A stretch of DNA of 15,953 nucleotides. Origin: a bacterium. GTDB lineage: Bacteria > Patescibacteriota > Minisyncoccia > 2-02-FULL-40-12 > IGHO2-12-FULL-4. Below are positions 1-6,500 of the stretch, piece after piece. Numbering within the stretch: position 1 is the stretch's first letter; each line of letters opens with the position of its first letter. The notes under the pieces were generated by a model. The model was not told the origin of the DNA, made no database searches, and was given only the letters and a program-made list of their open reading frames with translations. The position numbers and the translations under genes are program-made. The stretch lies in assembly GCA_030695705.1 (NCBI GenBank), contig JAUYPS010000045.1:1-15953 (forward strand), given 5' to 3'.

Positions 1-297
1 ACATCTTGTGCTCCTGAACGAACGGTGCCCACATCGTCCAACGATGGACGGTGTGGTCCTCCGGTTGTAGTGAACAATTGGAATTGGAACCATATCGGGA
101 ACCATGGTTCCAATGAAGAAGATCATCACCGACGTTTTCGGCGTCATGAAGAACCCGAAGATGACCGAGGACGTCGTCCATCTTCGACTCCAGGGTCGCA
201 AGCCAACGAGACACGGCGGCATGTGGTACCGCCGTCGAATCCAAAACAACCAACGCCCTCCGCTAAGCCGGCGGGATTCGTTGATGACTTGCCATAA
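1..297 (+). CDS. Possible C-terminal part of a hydrophilic protein (partial, frame uncertain)
   Basis: This frame is open from the left edge of the window to a TAA at 295-297. The start, if real, lies outside; the first internal candidate is a GTG at 25. The product is strongly hydrophilic and low in complexity, with an Asn/Trp/His patch, an Arg/Glu/Asp-rich middle and a Pro/Ser-rich end. No domain is recognisable. A second frame overlaps it almost completely (104-301) and has more coding-like G/C-ending codons, so at most one of the two is probably real. The frame ends 15 bases before the ATG of the next gene, which fits an operon. The region is more G+C-rich than the rest of the window. Confidence is low. 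Confidence 0.3.
   Translation, partial: TSCAPERTVPTSSNDGRCGPPVVVNNWNWNHIGNHGSNEEDHHRRFRRHEEPEDDRGRRPSSTPGSQANETRRHVVPPSNPKQPTPSAKPAGFVDDLP
83..114. repeat. 11-bp inverted repeat over the 104/113 start codons
   Basis: Arms 83-93 and 104-114 are perfect complements with a 10-nt spacer. The right arm also forms a separate perfect 14-bp palindrome at 98-111, so two alternative hairpins are possible. It could hide the start at 104 or 113 in the mRNA, or be an operator. No function can be assigned from sequence alone. Confidence 0.45.
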
Positions 298-301
298 TTG
301 A
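104..301 (+). CDS. Alternative small ORF, 65 aa, overlapping the previous one
   Basis: ATG at 104 or, more naturally, ATG at 113, giving a product that begins MKKIITDVFGVMK. The stop is TGA at 299-301. The middle of the frame uses mostly G- or C-ending codons (runs of AAG, ATC, GAC, GTC), which is what a coding frame in a G+C-rich region should show, and it looks better than the competing frame that ends at 297. Against it, there is no clear Shine-Dalgarno sequence, and an inverted repeat covers the start. The product is basic (many Arg/Lys) and matches no family I recognise. It would overlap the ribosome-binding site of the gene at 313, suggesting translational coupling if expressed. Confidence 0.3.
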   Translation: MVPMKKIITDVFGVMKNPKMTEDVVHLRLQGRKPTRHGGMWYRRRIQNNQRPPLSRRDSLMTCHN

Positions 302-312
302 AGGGAGAAAAA

Positions 313-663
313 ATGTCGCGAATTTTTCTGGCTTTAGTATCCCTCGCGGCGATAACTATCCTGTCTATCCTACTGGTCCGCGCTTCGGATCAGCGGGATA
401 GCGGAGTAGATGACGCCATCGCTCGCGCGGAAAAAATTCTTGGTCTGGCTAACACCCAGACCGACCGCACCATCGCGGCGGCCCGCCAACTGGCGGACCG
501 CCCGCAACCTCGCCCCGTTCCTGCTCCTTCCATCGCGCCATCGTTCACCATTCGGGTGGCGGTGGATCCTCCTCCGGTCACGGTGGTGGTTCAGCAACCA
601 CCTCCCGTCCGCAACAGCGAGGATCAGTTTAAGGACTGGCTTCGCTCCCGAGGTATCTGGTGA
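313..663 (+). CDS. Small signal-anchored, proline-rich protein of unknown function (116 aa)
   Basis: The ATG at 313 is chosen over the TTG at 298 because a good Shine-Dalgarno (AAGGGAG, 301-307) sits 5 bases in front of it. Residues 1-22 form one hydrophobic helix with only an Arg near the start, so a membrane anchor or uncleaved signal peptide with the rest outside the cytoplasm. Residues 32-62 are a predicted amphipathic Ala/Arg-rich helix. Residues 63-99 contain two proline-rich stretches (RPQPRPVPAP and a later QQPPPV), and the C-terminus is charged, ending in Trp. I recognise no family. It is the last gene before a palindrome and terminator, so it closes the G+C-rich segment. Confidence 0.6.
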   Translation: MSRIFLALVSLAAITILSILLVRASDQRDSGVDDAIARAEKILGLANTQTDRTIAAARQLADRPQPRPVPAPSIAPSFTIRVAVDPPPVTVVVQQPPPVRNSEDQFKDWLRSRGIW

Positions 664-688
664 ATGCCAGATGCCTCTCCCTCCAAAA

Positions 689-719
689 GGTAACGGCTCA
701 ATCCGATTGAGCCGTTACC
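689..719. repeat. Near-perfect 31-bp palindrome
   Basis: Arms 689-702 and 706-719 are perfect 14-bp complements around a 3-nt centre. There is no T-run directly after it, but an ordinary terminator hairpin starts two bases later. It may be a strong 3'-end stabilising hairpin or a protein-binding palindrome. Confidence 0.6.
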
Positions 720-720
720 G

Positions 721-746
721 CCCCGTCACCAACGGGGATTTTTTTT
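721..746 (+). terminator. Intrinsic terminator after the 116-aa gene
   Basis: Stem CCCCGT (721-726) and ACGGGG (732-737) with a 5-nt loop, followed by an A and eight T (739-746). This is a classical Rho-independent terminator on the plus strand, 57 bases past the stop at 663. Confidence 0.85.
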
Positions 747-754
747 GCCGTATT

Positions 755-792
755 TTATAAACCCCATTTCCAATTGGAAATGGGGTTTATAA
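755..792. terminator. Perfect 38-bp palindrome between convergent genes, probable bidirectional terminator
   Basis: Positions 755-773 and 774-792 are exact reverse complements, with a CCCCATTTCC core and A/T-rich feet (TTATAA). Convergent genes flank it: the plus-strand gene ending at 663 and the minus-strand gene ending at 797. The arms look like a terminator usable in both directions, as at 13104-13136. A binding site for a dimeric protein is the alternative. Confidence 0.6.
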
Positions 793-796
793 GTCG

Positions 797-952
797 TCAG
801 TTATTTGGCTTCTTTACCTCTTTTAAAATCTCGCCAAGTTCCTTTTTAGACTGCGCGCGATTGTAATCTTTTAGGGACTTATGGATCTGTTCCGACTTTA
901 TTTTTTGCACCGGCGCCCGCGGTTTGATAATTTTTTTCTTCGGCTTAGCCAT
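797..952 (-). CDS. Small basic protein, 51 aa, unknown function
   Basis: The ATG is at 950-952 on the minus strand and the TGA at 797-799. The product starts MAKPKKKIIKPRAP and is very rich in Lys. The second half (about residues 20-48) has the charge pattern of an amphipathic helix. There is no signal peptide or membrane segment. A cytoplasmic nucleic-acid-binding or ribosome-associated role would fit the charge but is only a guess. A consensus -10 box (TATAAT on the minus strand, 962-967) lies just 9 bases before the ATG, so the transcript should be nearly leaderless; no Shine-Dalgarno is visible. The gene is probably monocistronic and ends at the 755-792 palindrome. Confidence 0.6.
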   Translation of the reverse strand: MAKPKKKIIKPRAPVQKIKSEQIHKSLKDYNRAQSKKELGEILKEVKKPNN

Positions 953-961
953 TACGTTGAC

Positions 962-991
962 ATTATAGCACTAACTCATTGTTTTCTGTAA
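962..991 (-). promoter_or_regulatory. Promoter for the 51-aa gene
   Basis: On the minus strand a perfect TATAAT (962-967) stands 9 bases before the ATG. The -35 region near 985-991 is poor (TTACAG at 986-991, 18-nt spacer). Transcription should start about 2-3 bases before the start codon. Confidence 0.5.
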
Positions 992-1008
992 CCATTAATA
1001 TTTACTAT
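979..1008 (+). promoter_or_regulatory. Weak candidate promoter in front of the structured RNA
   Basis: TTGTTT (979-984) and TACTAT (1003-1008) are separated by 18 bases, giving a start near 1015. A second possible -10 (TAGATA, 1030-1035) would start transcription at about 1042, exactly at the base of the RNA stem, but has no good -35. Both are weak matches and partly overlap the divergent promoter of the 51-aa gene. Confidence 0.3.
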
Positions 1009-1042
1009 TTTCTGTCAAATATGGCTGAGTAGATAAAGCGGA

Positions 1043-1246
1043 GAGAGGCCATGCCTTTTGAGGCGCTTGAGACTGTGGATTGCATGGTTTGGACGAAGTA
1101 TAATTTCTTCACTTCGGACAAAATCCACAGGCTCAAACGAGCTATTATTGAACACAGGGCTTTGCCCGCTGAAGCCAAGCCGTTGGCTTCAGCCTCGCTG
1201 GGAATCTAGCGTCCGAAGAAGGCATAGCCTCTCGAAGCGATTTTTT
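1043..1246 (+). ncRNA. Candidate structured non-coding RNA (unassigned; 6S-like outline possible)
   Basis: No convincing gene lies in 953-1288, but the bases fold well. The two ends pair: GAGAGGC (1043-1049) with GCCTCTC (1227-1233), then one mismatch, then ATGCC (1051-1055) with GGCAT (1221-1225). Inside, a long hairpin pairs TTGAG with CTCAA and CTGTGGATT with AATCCACAG (about 1067-1136), topped by CGAAGT/ACTTCG. Then come GGGC/GCCC, a perfect 11-bp hairpin GCTGAAGCCAA/TTGGCTTCAGC (about 1169-1194), and CGCT/AGCG. Six T follow at 1241-1246. The outline (closing stem, long arm, extra hairpin on the 3' side, about 190 nt) resembles 6S RNA, but I recognise no conserved 6S, tmRNA, SRP or RNase P sequence. 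Strand is inferred from the T-run and the possible promoter. Confidence 0.45.
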
Positions 1247-1288
1247 GTCTGCGAAGACATCTTGTAAAAATGTTGGGGATACTTCTTA

Positions 1289-2398
1289 TTAAACACTTTG
1301 AATGGTCAAAAGCATCTTATGTTCTTTGGGATCAATAGAGACAATGGCGACACTCATTCTTTCTCCCGGCTGTGGTTGCCATTCCTTGCGATTGCTTAAT
1401 TCGGAGGCGGGGATTAATCCCATAATATCATCGCTGACTTTTACCAGCAAACCGTAGTTGGTGATTTTAACCAATTCTCCTTCCAAGGTTTGTCCGACTT
1501 TGAACTTTTCTTCGATGTTTTCCCAAGGGTCGGCTTTCAATACTTTAAGTGATAGAGAAATGCGGTCGTTTTCAATGTTAATTATTTTAGTCGAAATATT
1601 CTGGCCGATAGTGAGGTAATCCCGAGGGTTGTCGATAATTTTCCAGTCGATTTCCGAAATATGAATTAAACCCTCCAGATTTTCGGTGATTTTAACAAAG
1701 CCCCCGAAGTCGGTAATTTCCGTGATTGTTCCTTCGACTACGTCGCCGATTTTGTACTTGGCGATTTCCTCACGAAGCTTATCGTTCATGATCGCTCTTT
1801 CTGAAACAATCAGTTTGTTTTCCGCTTCGGAAAAATCCAAAATTTTCACGTTAAAACTCTGCCCGCGGAATTTTTGCAAATTTTGCACTATTTTAGTCGT
1901 GTCCCCGCCTTCTACTTTAGGATAGTGTTCAGGGGATAACTGCGAAAGCGGTAAAAATCCTTGAATGCCATTGACCTCTACAATCAGACCGCCTTTATTG
2001 ATATTTAAAATGGTGGTGGAAATAACTTCTCCTTTTTCTTTTCTTTCTCTAACATCTTCCCAGGCGGTTGTCATCTGGGCTTGTTTCAAGGAAAGTTCGC
2101 GGTAGCCCTCATCGTTCTCCAATTCCAGGAGAATCACCGAAATAGGATCTCCTTTTTTGAGGGATTTATGCAGAGTGGTGTTGTCGTAAAATTCCGAAGG
2201 ATAAATAATTCCGGTGCCCAAAAGCCCAAGATCCACTAGAATTCTACTTTTACTGAGGGAAATAACTTCTCCTGCCAAAGCGTCTCCCTTTTTCGGGAGT
2301 CCCGTTTCGTACTGCGCCAAAATCTCCTTCATAGATTCGTTTGCTATGGTAGGAGCAGTGTCTGCAGGGTTTGTAGCATTCATCGTAGTTGTTTCCAT
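1289..2398 (-). CDS. rpsA: Ribosomal protein S1 (four S1 domains)
   Basis: 369 aa with four S1/OB-fold RNA-binding repeats at about residues 37-105, 121-201, 217-286 and 301-366. The repeats carry the usual pattern G-x-V-x(n)-G-x-x-V-x-(I/L)-x-G-x-(I/L)-P-x-S-E/Q; repeat 3 reads DFGGFVKITENLEGLIHISE, the most canonical. Long S1 proteins have six repeats in Proteobacteria, while four is common in Gram-positives and small genomes, so this looks complete. S1 helps the 30S subunit bind mRNA; a four-repeat S1 may matter here because several nearby genes lack a leader and Shine-Dalgarno. It is divergently transcribed from the hydrolase at 2505. A short Asn/Thr-rich N-terminal extension precedes the first repeat. 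The start is an ATG at 2398; another in-frame ATG is five codons later. Confidence 0.9.
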   Translation of the reverse strand: METTTMNATNPADTAPTIANESMKEILAQYETGLPKKGDALAGEVISLSKSRILVDLGLLGTGIIYPSEFYDNTTLHKSLKKGDPISVILLELENDEGYRELSLKQAQMTTAWEDVRERKEKGEVISTTILNINKGGLIVEVNGIQGFLPLSQLSPEHYPKVEGGDTTKIVQNLQKFRGQSFNVKILDFSEAENKLIVSERAIMNDKLREEIAKYKIGDVVEGTITEITDFGGFVKITENLEGLIHISEIDWKIIDNPRDYLTIGQNISTKIINIENDRISLSLKVLKADPWENIEEKFKVGQTLEGELVKITNYGLLVKVSDDIMGLIPASELSNRKEWQPQPGERMSVAIVSIDPKEHKMLLTIQSV

Positions 2399-2408
2399 AT
2401 AGTGCTGA

Positions 2409-2437
2409 ATACTACATTACTTTTAAGAAAAACACAA
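2409..2437 (-). promoter_or_regulatory. Promoter of rpsA
   Basis: Read on the minus strand, TTGTGT (2432-2437) and TAGTAT (2409-2414) are 17 bases apart. The -10 ends 10 bases before the rpsA ATG, predicting a leader of only about 4 nt. Confidence 0.5.
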
Positions 2438-2470
2438 ATTTTAATGGTCTGTGTTCCAGTACTCGGGCCG

Positions 2471-2498
2471 TTGAATTTCTTTTATAATTTGATATACT
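2471..2498 (+). promoter_or_regulatory. Leaderless promoter of the metallo-hydrolase
   Basis: TTGAAT (2471-2476), a 16-nt spacer and TATACT (2493-2498). Only 6 bases separate the -10 from the ATG at 2505, so transcription should begin at or next to the A of the start codon. No Shine-Dalgarno is present. Confidence 0.65.
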
Positions 2499-2504
2499 AA
2501 GAGT

Positions 2505-3140
2505 ATGACTATTAGCTGGTTTGGACAGAGTTGTTTTAGGTTAGAGGGGAAGGATGCTTCTCTTTTAATCGACCCTTTTTCCAAGGAGATCGGTTTGCGG
2601 CCGCCAAAGATTAAAGATCAGATTGTTTTGATTACGCATGAACATTACGATCATAATAACCTCGACGAGGCGGAAAAAGATACTATGGTAATTCGCAATC
2701 CGGGAGAGTATGAGGTCAAAGGGATTTTTGTGCAGGGGATTTCCTCTTTTCATGACAAGGTCCAGGGAACAGAACGCGGACCGAATACGATTTATGTGAT
2801 AAAATGGGAAGACATGACTATCTGCCATCTTGGCGACTTAGGGCAGGAAAAGCTCGAAGATCATCAGGTGGATCTGATCGGAGTGGTGGACATTTTGATT
2901 GTTCCGGTGGGGGGCAAGTATACCCTCAACTACAAAGAAGCAGTGGGAGTAATCGGCCAGATTGAGCCGAAAATTATTATCCCCATGCATTACAAAGTTC
3001 CGGGATTGAATATAGATATCGAGCCGGCGGACAAATTTGTAAAAGAGATGGGACTGACTCCGGAAACTACCGACAAGTTCAAAATTACAAAAAAATTACT
3101 ACCACAAGAAGAAACTAAGTTGGTGGTGTTGACGACTTAA
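2505..3140 (+). CDS. MBL-fold metal-dependent hydrolase (UlaG-like)
   Basis: 211 aa, the whole protein being one metallo-beta-lactamase-fold domain. The signature HEHYDH (residues 45-50) provides metal ligands His45, His47, Asp49 and His50. Further likely ligands are His83, Asp111 (in CHLGDLG) and His162 (in MHYK). The short length and the N-terminal ISWFGQSCFRLEG with LLIDPF match the UlaG/YtnP-like group often annotated as 'Zn-dependent hydrolase'. Members hydrolyse phosphoesters or lactones, but substrate cannot be predicted, and a nuclease role is not excluded. Cytoplasmic, with no signal peptide. The next gene begins 11 bases after the stop and gyrA follows, so these three are likely co-transcribed. 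Confidence 0.85.
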   Translation: MTISWFGQSCFRLEGKDASLLIDPFSKEIGLRPPKIKDQIVLITHEHYDHNNLDEAEKDTMVIRNPGEYEVKGIFVQGISSFHDKVQGTERGPNTIYVIKWEDMTICHLGDLGQEKLEDHQVDLIGVVDILIVPVGGKYTLNYKEAVGVIGQIEPKIIIPMHYKVPGLNIDIEPADKFVKEMGLTPETTDKFKITKKLLPQEETKLVVLTT

Positions 3141-3151
3141 CTTTTATTGCC

Positions 3152-3565
3152 GTGAAAAAAAGTTTGTTACAAGAAATTCGCAGCCAGCCGGAGCACATTA
3201 GACATATTATGATGTGGTTGTGCGTGGTGACTTCCTTTTCTTTGGTGGCTTTGGTTTGGTTTCGTTCCACCCAGGCCAGATTTGTGGCCATGTTAAATCC
3301 AGCCGAACGGTTGGAAGAGCCGGCAGCCGATCGCTTTGCCGATCGGGATTTTCGAAAGCTGGAAGAAGACCGGATTTTGGCATCTAAAGAAGAGTCCCCC
3401 TCGCCCTTGGCTTCCATTAGAAATTCTTTTAATCTCTTGCGGGCCAGTCTGGGGGAACTTTTGGGCAGCAGCCAAGAAGAGATTTTGCGATCGGGAGAGA
3501 GTCACACTTTGAATAATCCCAGCCTGAATCAAACCAAAGGATTTCCTTTGTCGGGGGACAAATAA
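3152..3565 (+). CDS. Small single-pass membrane protein, unknown (137 aa)
   Basis: GTG start at 3152, 11 bases after the hydrolase stop; no clear Shine-Dalgarno. About 18 polar residues are followed by one transmembrane helix (residues 19-37, MMWLCVVTSFSLVALVWF). After it comes a charged segment rich in Glu, Arg and Asp (about 50-85), then a Ser/Leu-rich tail with an amphipathic stretch near 88-105. The topology is probably N-in, with the charged part outside, given the Arg/His before the helix. I recognise no domain. Its place between the hydrolase and gyrA, with a 24-base gap to gyrA, suggests one transcription unit without implying a functional link. Confidence 0.7.
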   Translation: MKKSLLQEIRSQPEHIRHIMMWLCVVTSFSLVALVWFRSTQARFVAMLNPAERLEEPAADRFADRDFRKLEEDRILASKEESPSPLASIRNSFNLLRASLGELLGSSQEEILRSGESHTLNNPSLNQTKGFPLSGDK

Positions 3566-3589
3566 TCGCTGAACATCGGCCAAATTAAG

Positions 3590-6500
3590 ATGAAAGAAAA
3601 ATCCAAAAAAAATCTGGAGAAAGAGGCGACCATCATCGGTACGCAGGTACAGGACCGGGAAATTACGCAGGAGATGGAAGAGTCGTATTTGGCTTACGCG
3701 ATGAGCGTAATTGTTTCGCGTGCTTTGCCTGATGTGCGGGACGGCCTTAAGCCGGTCCACCGGCGGATTTTGCATACGATGAATGAGCTTGGACTTAAAC
3801 CAAATACAAAGTTTGTAAAATCAGCCAGAATAGTCGGAGAATGTTTTGTACAAAATACTCTGGTCTCAACCTCTAAAGGGCTAAAACCCATCCAAGATAT
3901 ACAAGTGGATGACTTGGTTTTTACACATACCGGATTAAGGTCGGTTACAAATTTGTATGTTATGCCGCCCAAACCCTTGGTCAGGATTTCTCTTTCCAAC
4001 GGCATTTCTTTGACTTCGACTTTGTCACAAAAGCTGAAAGTTTTTAATAAAGACGGAACATTTAGTTGGAAAAATGCGGAAGATTTAACCAATCAGGACT
4101 GGCTAACTTTAAAAACGAGTTATCCTGACGAATTGCCATTGGTCAAACTTTCTGAATTTAATGGAAAACAAAAATATCTAAACCAAAATATCGCTTATAT
4201 TTTTGGGCTTTTAATTTCTGACGGCTGGATTACCCGTGATTACGGACGAGCTAAACATAGGAGACTAGGTTTTTGCAGTAATGAAATTTCAATCTTGGAG
4301 AGGATAGTTTCTTGTTTTAAAAGTGAATTTGAATATGAACCAACCATAACATCCAAGAGTTATACGGTAAAACTAGCCAACGGGCAGATTAAAAATAATC
4401 AAATATTTAGGGTAAGAATAAACCGTAAAGGTATAAACGATTTTTTGATTAAAGAATTGGATATTCCGGAAGAATTTAAAGCAAAGTCCAAATTCATACC
4501 GGAGAAATTCTTCTCTTCTCCGGCAGAAGTTATTTATAGTCTGATTTCGGGCCTAATGGATGGTGACGGCAGTATTTCCAAAAAAGAAAGGGCTATAATT
4601 TATGTCTCCATTTCCGAAAAGTTAATTAATCAGCTTCAAATTTTACTACAGAGTCTTGGAATGTTTAGTCAAAGATATGCTCTTAATAAGACAAAAGAAA
4701 ATTTACGAACCATTAATATAAATGGAAAAGAAAGAATATTTAAAGAAGGCCATGTTGCTCATACTCTCGAATGGAATGGCTGGGAGGCGTATAAATTAGG
4801 GAGCGAACTTAATCTGGCTTCTAAGCGGAAAACAGCACGACTTTTAAAAATTTTAAGCCATAATCCAAACCGAACTTGGTCCGAATTCGGAACCCTTCCT
4901 TATGGGAGTGAAATTATTTTTAACGAGCTTTCCAAACTGCATATTGGGAGTGGCTGGTATAAGTCAGTTGACGGACAAAAATTTAGAATGGGAATTCATT
5001 ATGCGGGAGGAGGAAAGTTAAGATACAGCAATGATTTAACTTCTAAAAATTTGACCTTAAGACAAGTGGAAAAATTTGGAATTTTAAAGAAATTTCAAAA
5101 ATTAGAATCAAAAATCGGCACATTAATAAGAGAGATTGTGGATAATGATATTAATTTTTTGAAAGTTGCCAAAGTTGAAACGGCTGTGGCTGAAGAAACA
5201 TATGATATTGAAGTGGCTGGCGACCACGAATTTGTAGCTAACGGGGTTTTGTCTCACAACTGTATGGGAAAATTTCACCCCCATGGCGATGTGGCTATTT
5301 ACGATTCGTTAGTGAGAATGGTCCAGGATTTTTCTTTAAGATATCCTCTGGTGCGCGGTCAAGGAAATTTTGGCAGCGTCGACGGTGACAGAGCGAGTGC
5401 GATGAGATATTCTGAAGCAAAACTAGCTCCAATTGCGGAAGAAATTTTGGCTGACATTGATAAAGATACCGTGGACTTTCGTGACAACTACGACAGTACA
5501 CAAAAAGAGCCGATAGTTTTGCCGACCAAAATTCCCAGTCTGCTCATCAATGGCTCCATGGGGATTGCCGTCGGTATGGCTACTAACATCCCCCCGCATA
5601 ATTTGACGGAGGTTTTGGACGGCTTGGTGCATTTAATAGATAATCCCGAAGCGGATGTGGCTGATCTGAATCAATTTGTGAAAGGGCCGGATTTTCCGAC
5701 CGCCGGAATTATCTACAACGAAAAAGATATTTTAAATGCTTATGCTACCGGCAAGGGGCCGATTATTATGCGGGCCAAAGCCGATATTGTGGAAGGCAAG
5801 AAAGGTTTCCAGATCATCGTGTCCGAAATTCCTTATCAGGTGAATAAAGCCGAACTGATTGCCAAAATCGCCGAGCTGGCCATGGGCAAGGAAAGAAAAG
5901 TCGACGGCATCAGGGATGTGCGTGATGAATCGGATAGGGAGGGAGTGCGGGTGGTGGTGGATTTAAAACAAGACGCTTTTCCCAAAAAGGTTCTCAATCA
6001 GCTTTTCAAATACACGGAACTGCAGAAAACTTTCCACATTAATATGTTGGCGTTAGTGGATGGCATCCAGCCCCAGATTTTGGGCCTCAAGGGAGTGTTG
6101 GAGCACTTTATCGAACATCGCCGGGTAGTAGTAATACGACGAGCCAAGTTTGATTTGAAAAAAACCCAAGATCGCGCTCACATTTTGGAGGGCTTGAAAA
6201 AAGCGCTTGACCACATTGATGTCATTATTAAATTGATTCGCGCTTCCGCTTCACAGGAAGAAGCCCTCAAAAACTTGATGAAAAAGTTTTCCTTTAGTCA
6301 GCTTCAAGCTACGGCTATTTTGGAAATGAAACTGCGCGCTCTGGCCGGACTGGAAAGAAAGAAAGTGGAAGAGGAACTGGCCGAAAAGAAAAAATTGATT
6401 GCTGAATTAGAAGCACTTTTGGCTTCGCCCAAGAAAATACTGGCCTTAGTGAAACAAGAACTTTTGGAAGTAAAAGAAAAATATGGAGATGAGCGGCGGA

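Noticed and set aside
298..312. TTG at 298 as start of the 116-aa protein
   Set aside because: It would place the Shine-Dalgarno (301-307) inside the coding region; ATG at 313 has proper spacing.
1247..1258. GTCT-gcga-AGAC hairpin as a terminator for rpsA
   Set aside because: On the minus strand it is followed by A, not T; on the plus strand the T-run comes before it. The stem is only 4 bp.
1058..1267. 69-codon open frame on the plus strand starting with TTG
   Set aside because: No Shine-Dalgarno, odd Arg/Trp/Ser-rich product, and it lies wholly over the stem-loops of the candidate RNA, which explains the sequence better.
3293..3775. 160-codon frame on the minus strand over the small membrane gene and gyrA start
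   Set aside because: Antisense shadow; product has no start signal and lies on strongly supported plus-strand genes.
3842..5260. A group I or II intron inside gyrA
   Set aside because: The frame is open throughout, with intein blocks A, F, G and endonuclease motifs in place; this is protein-level splicing.
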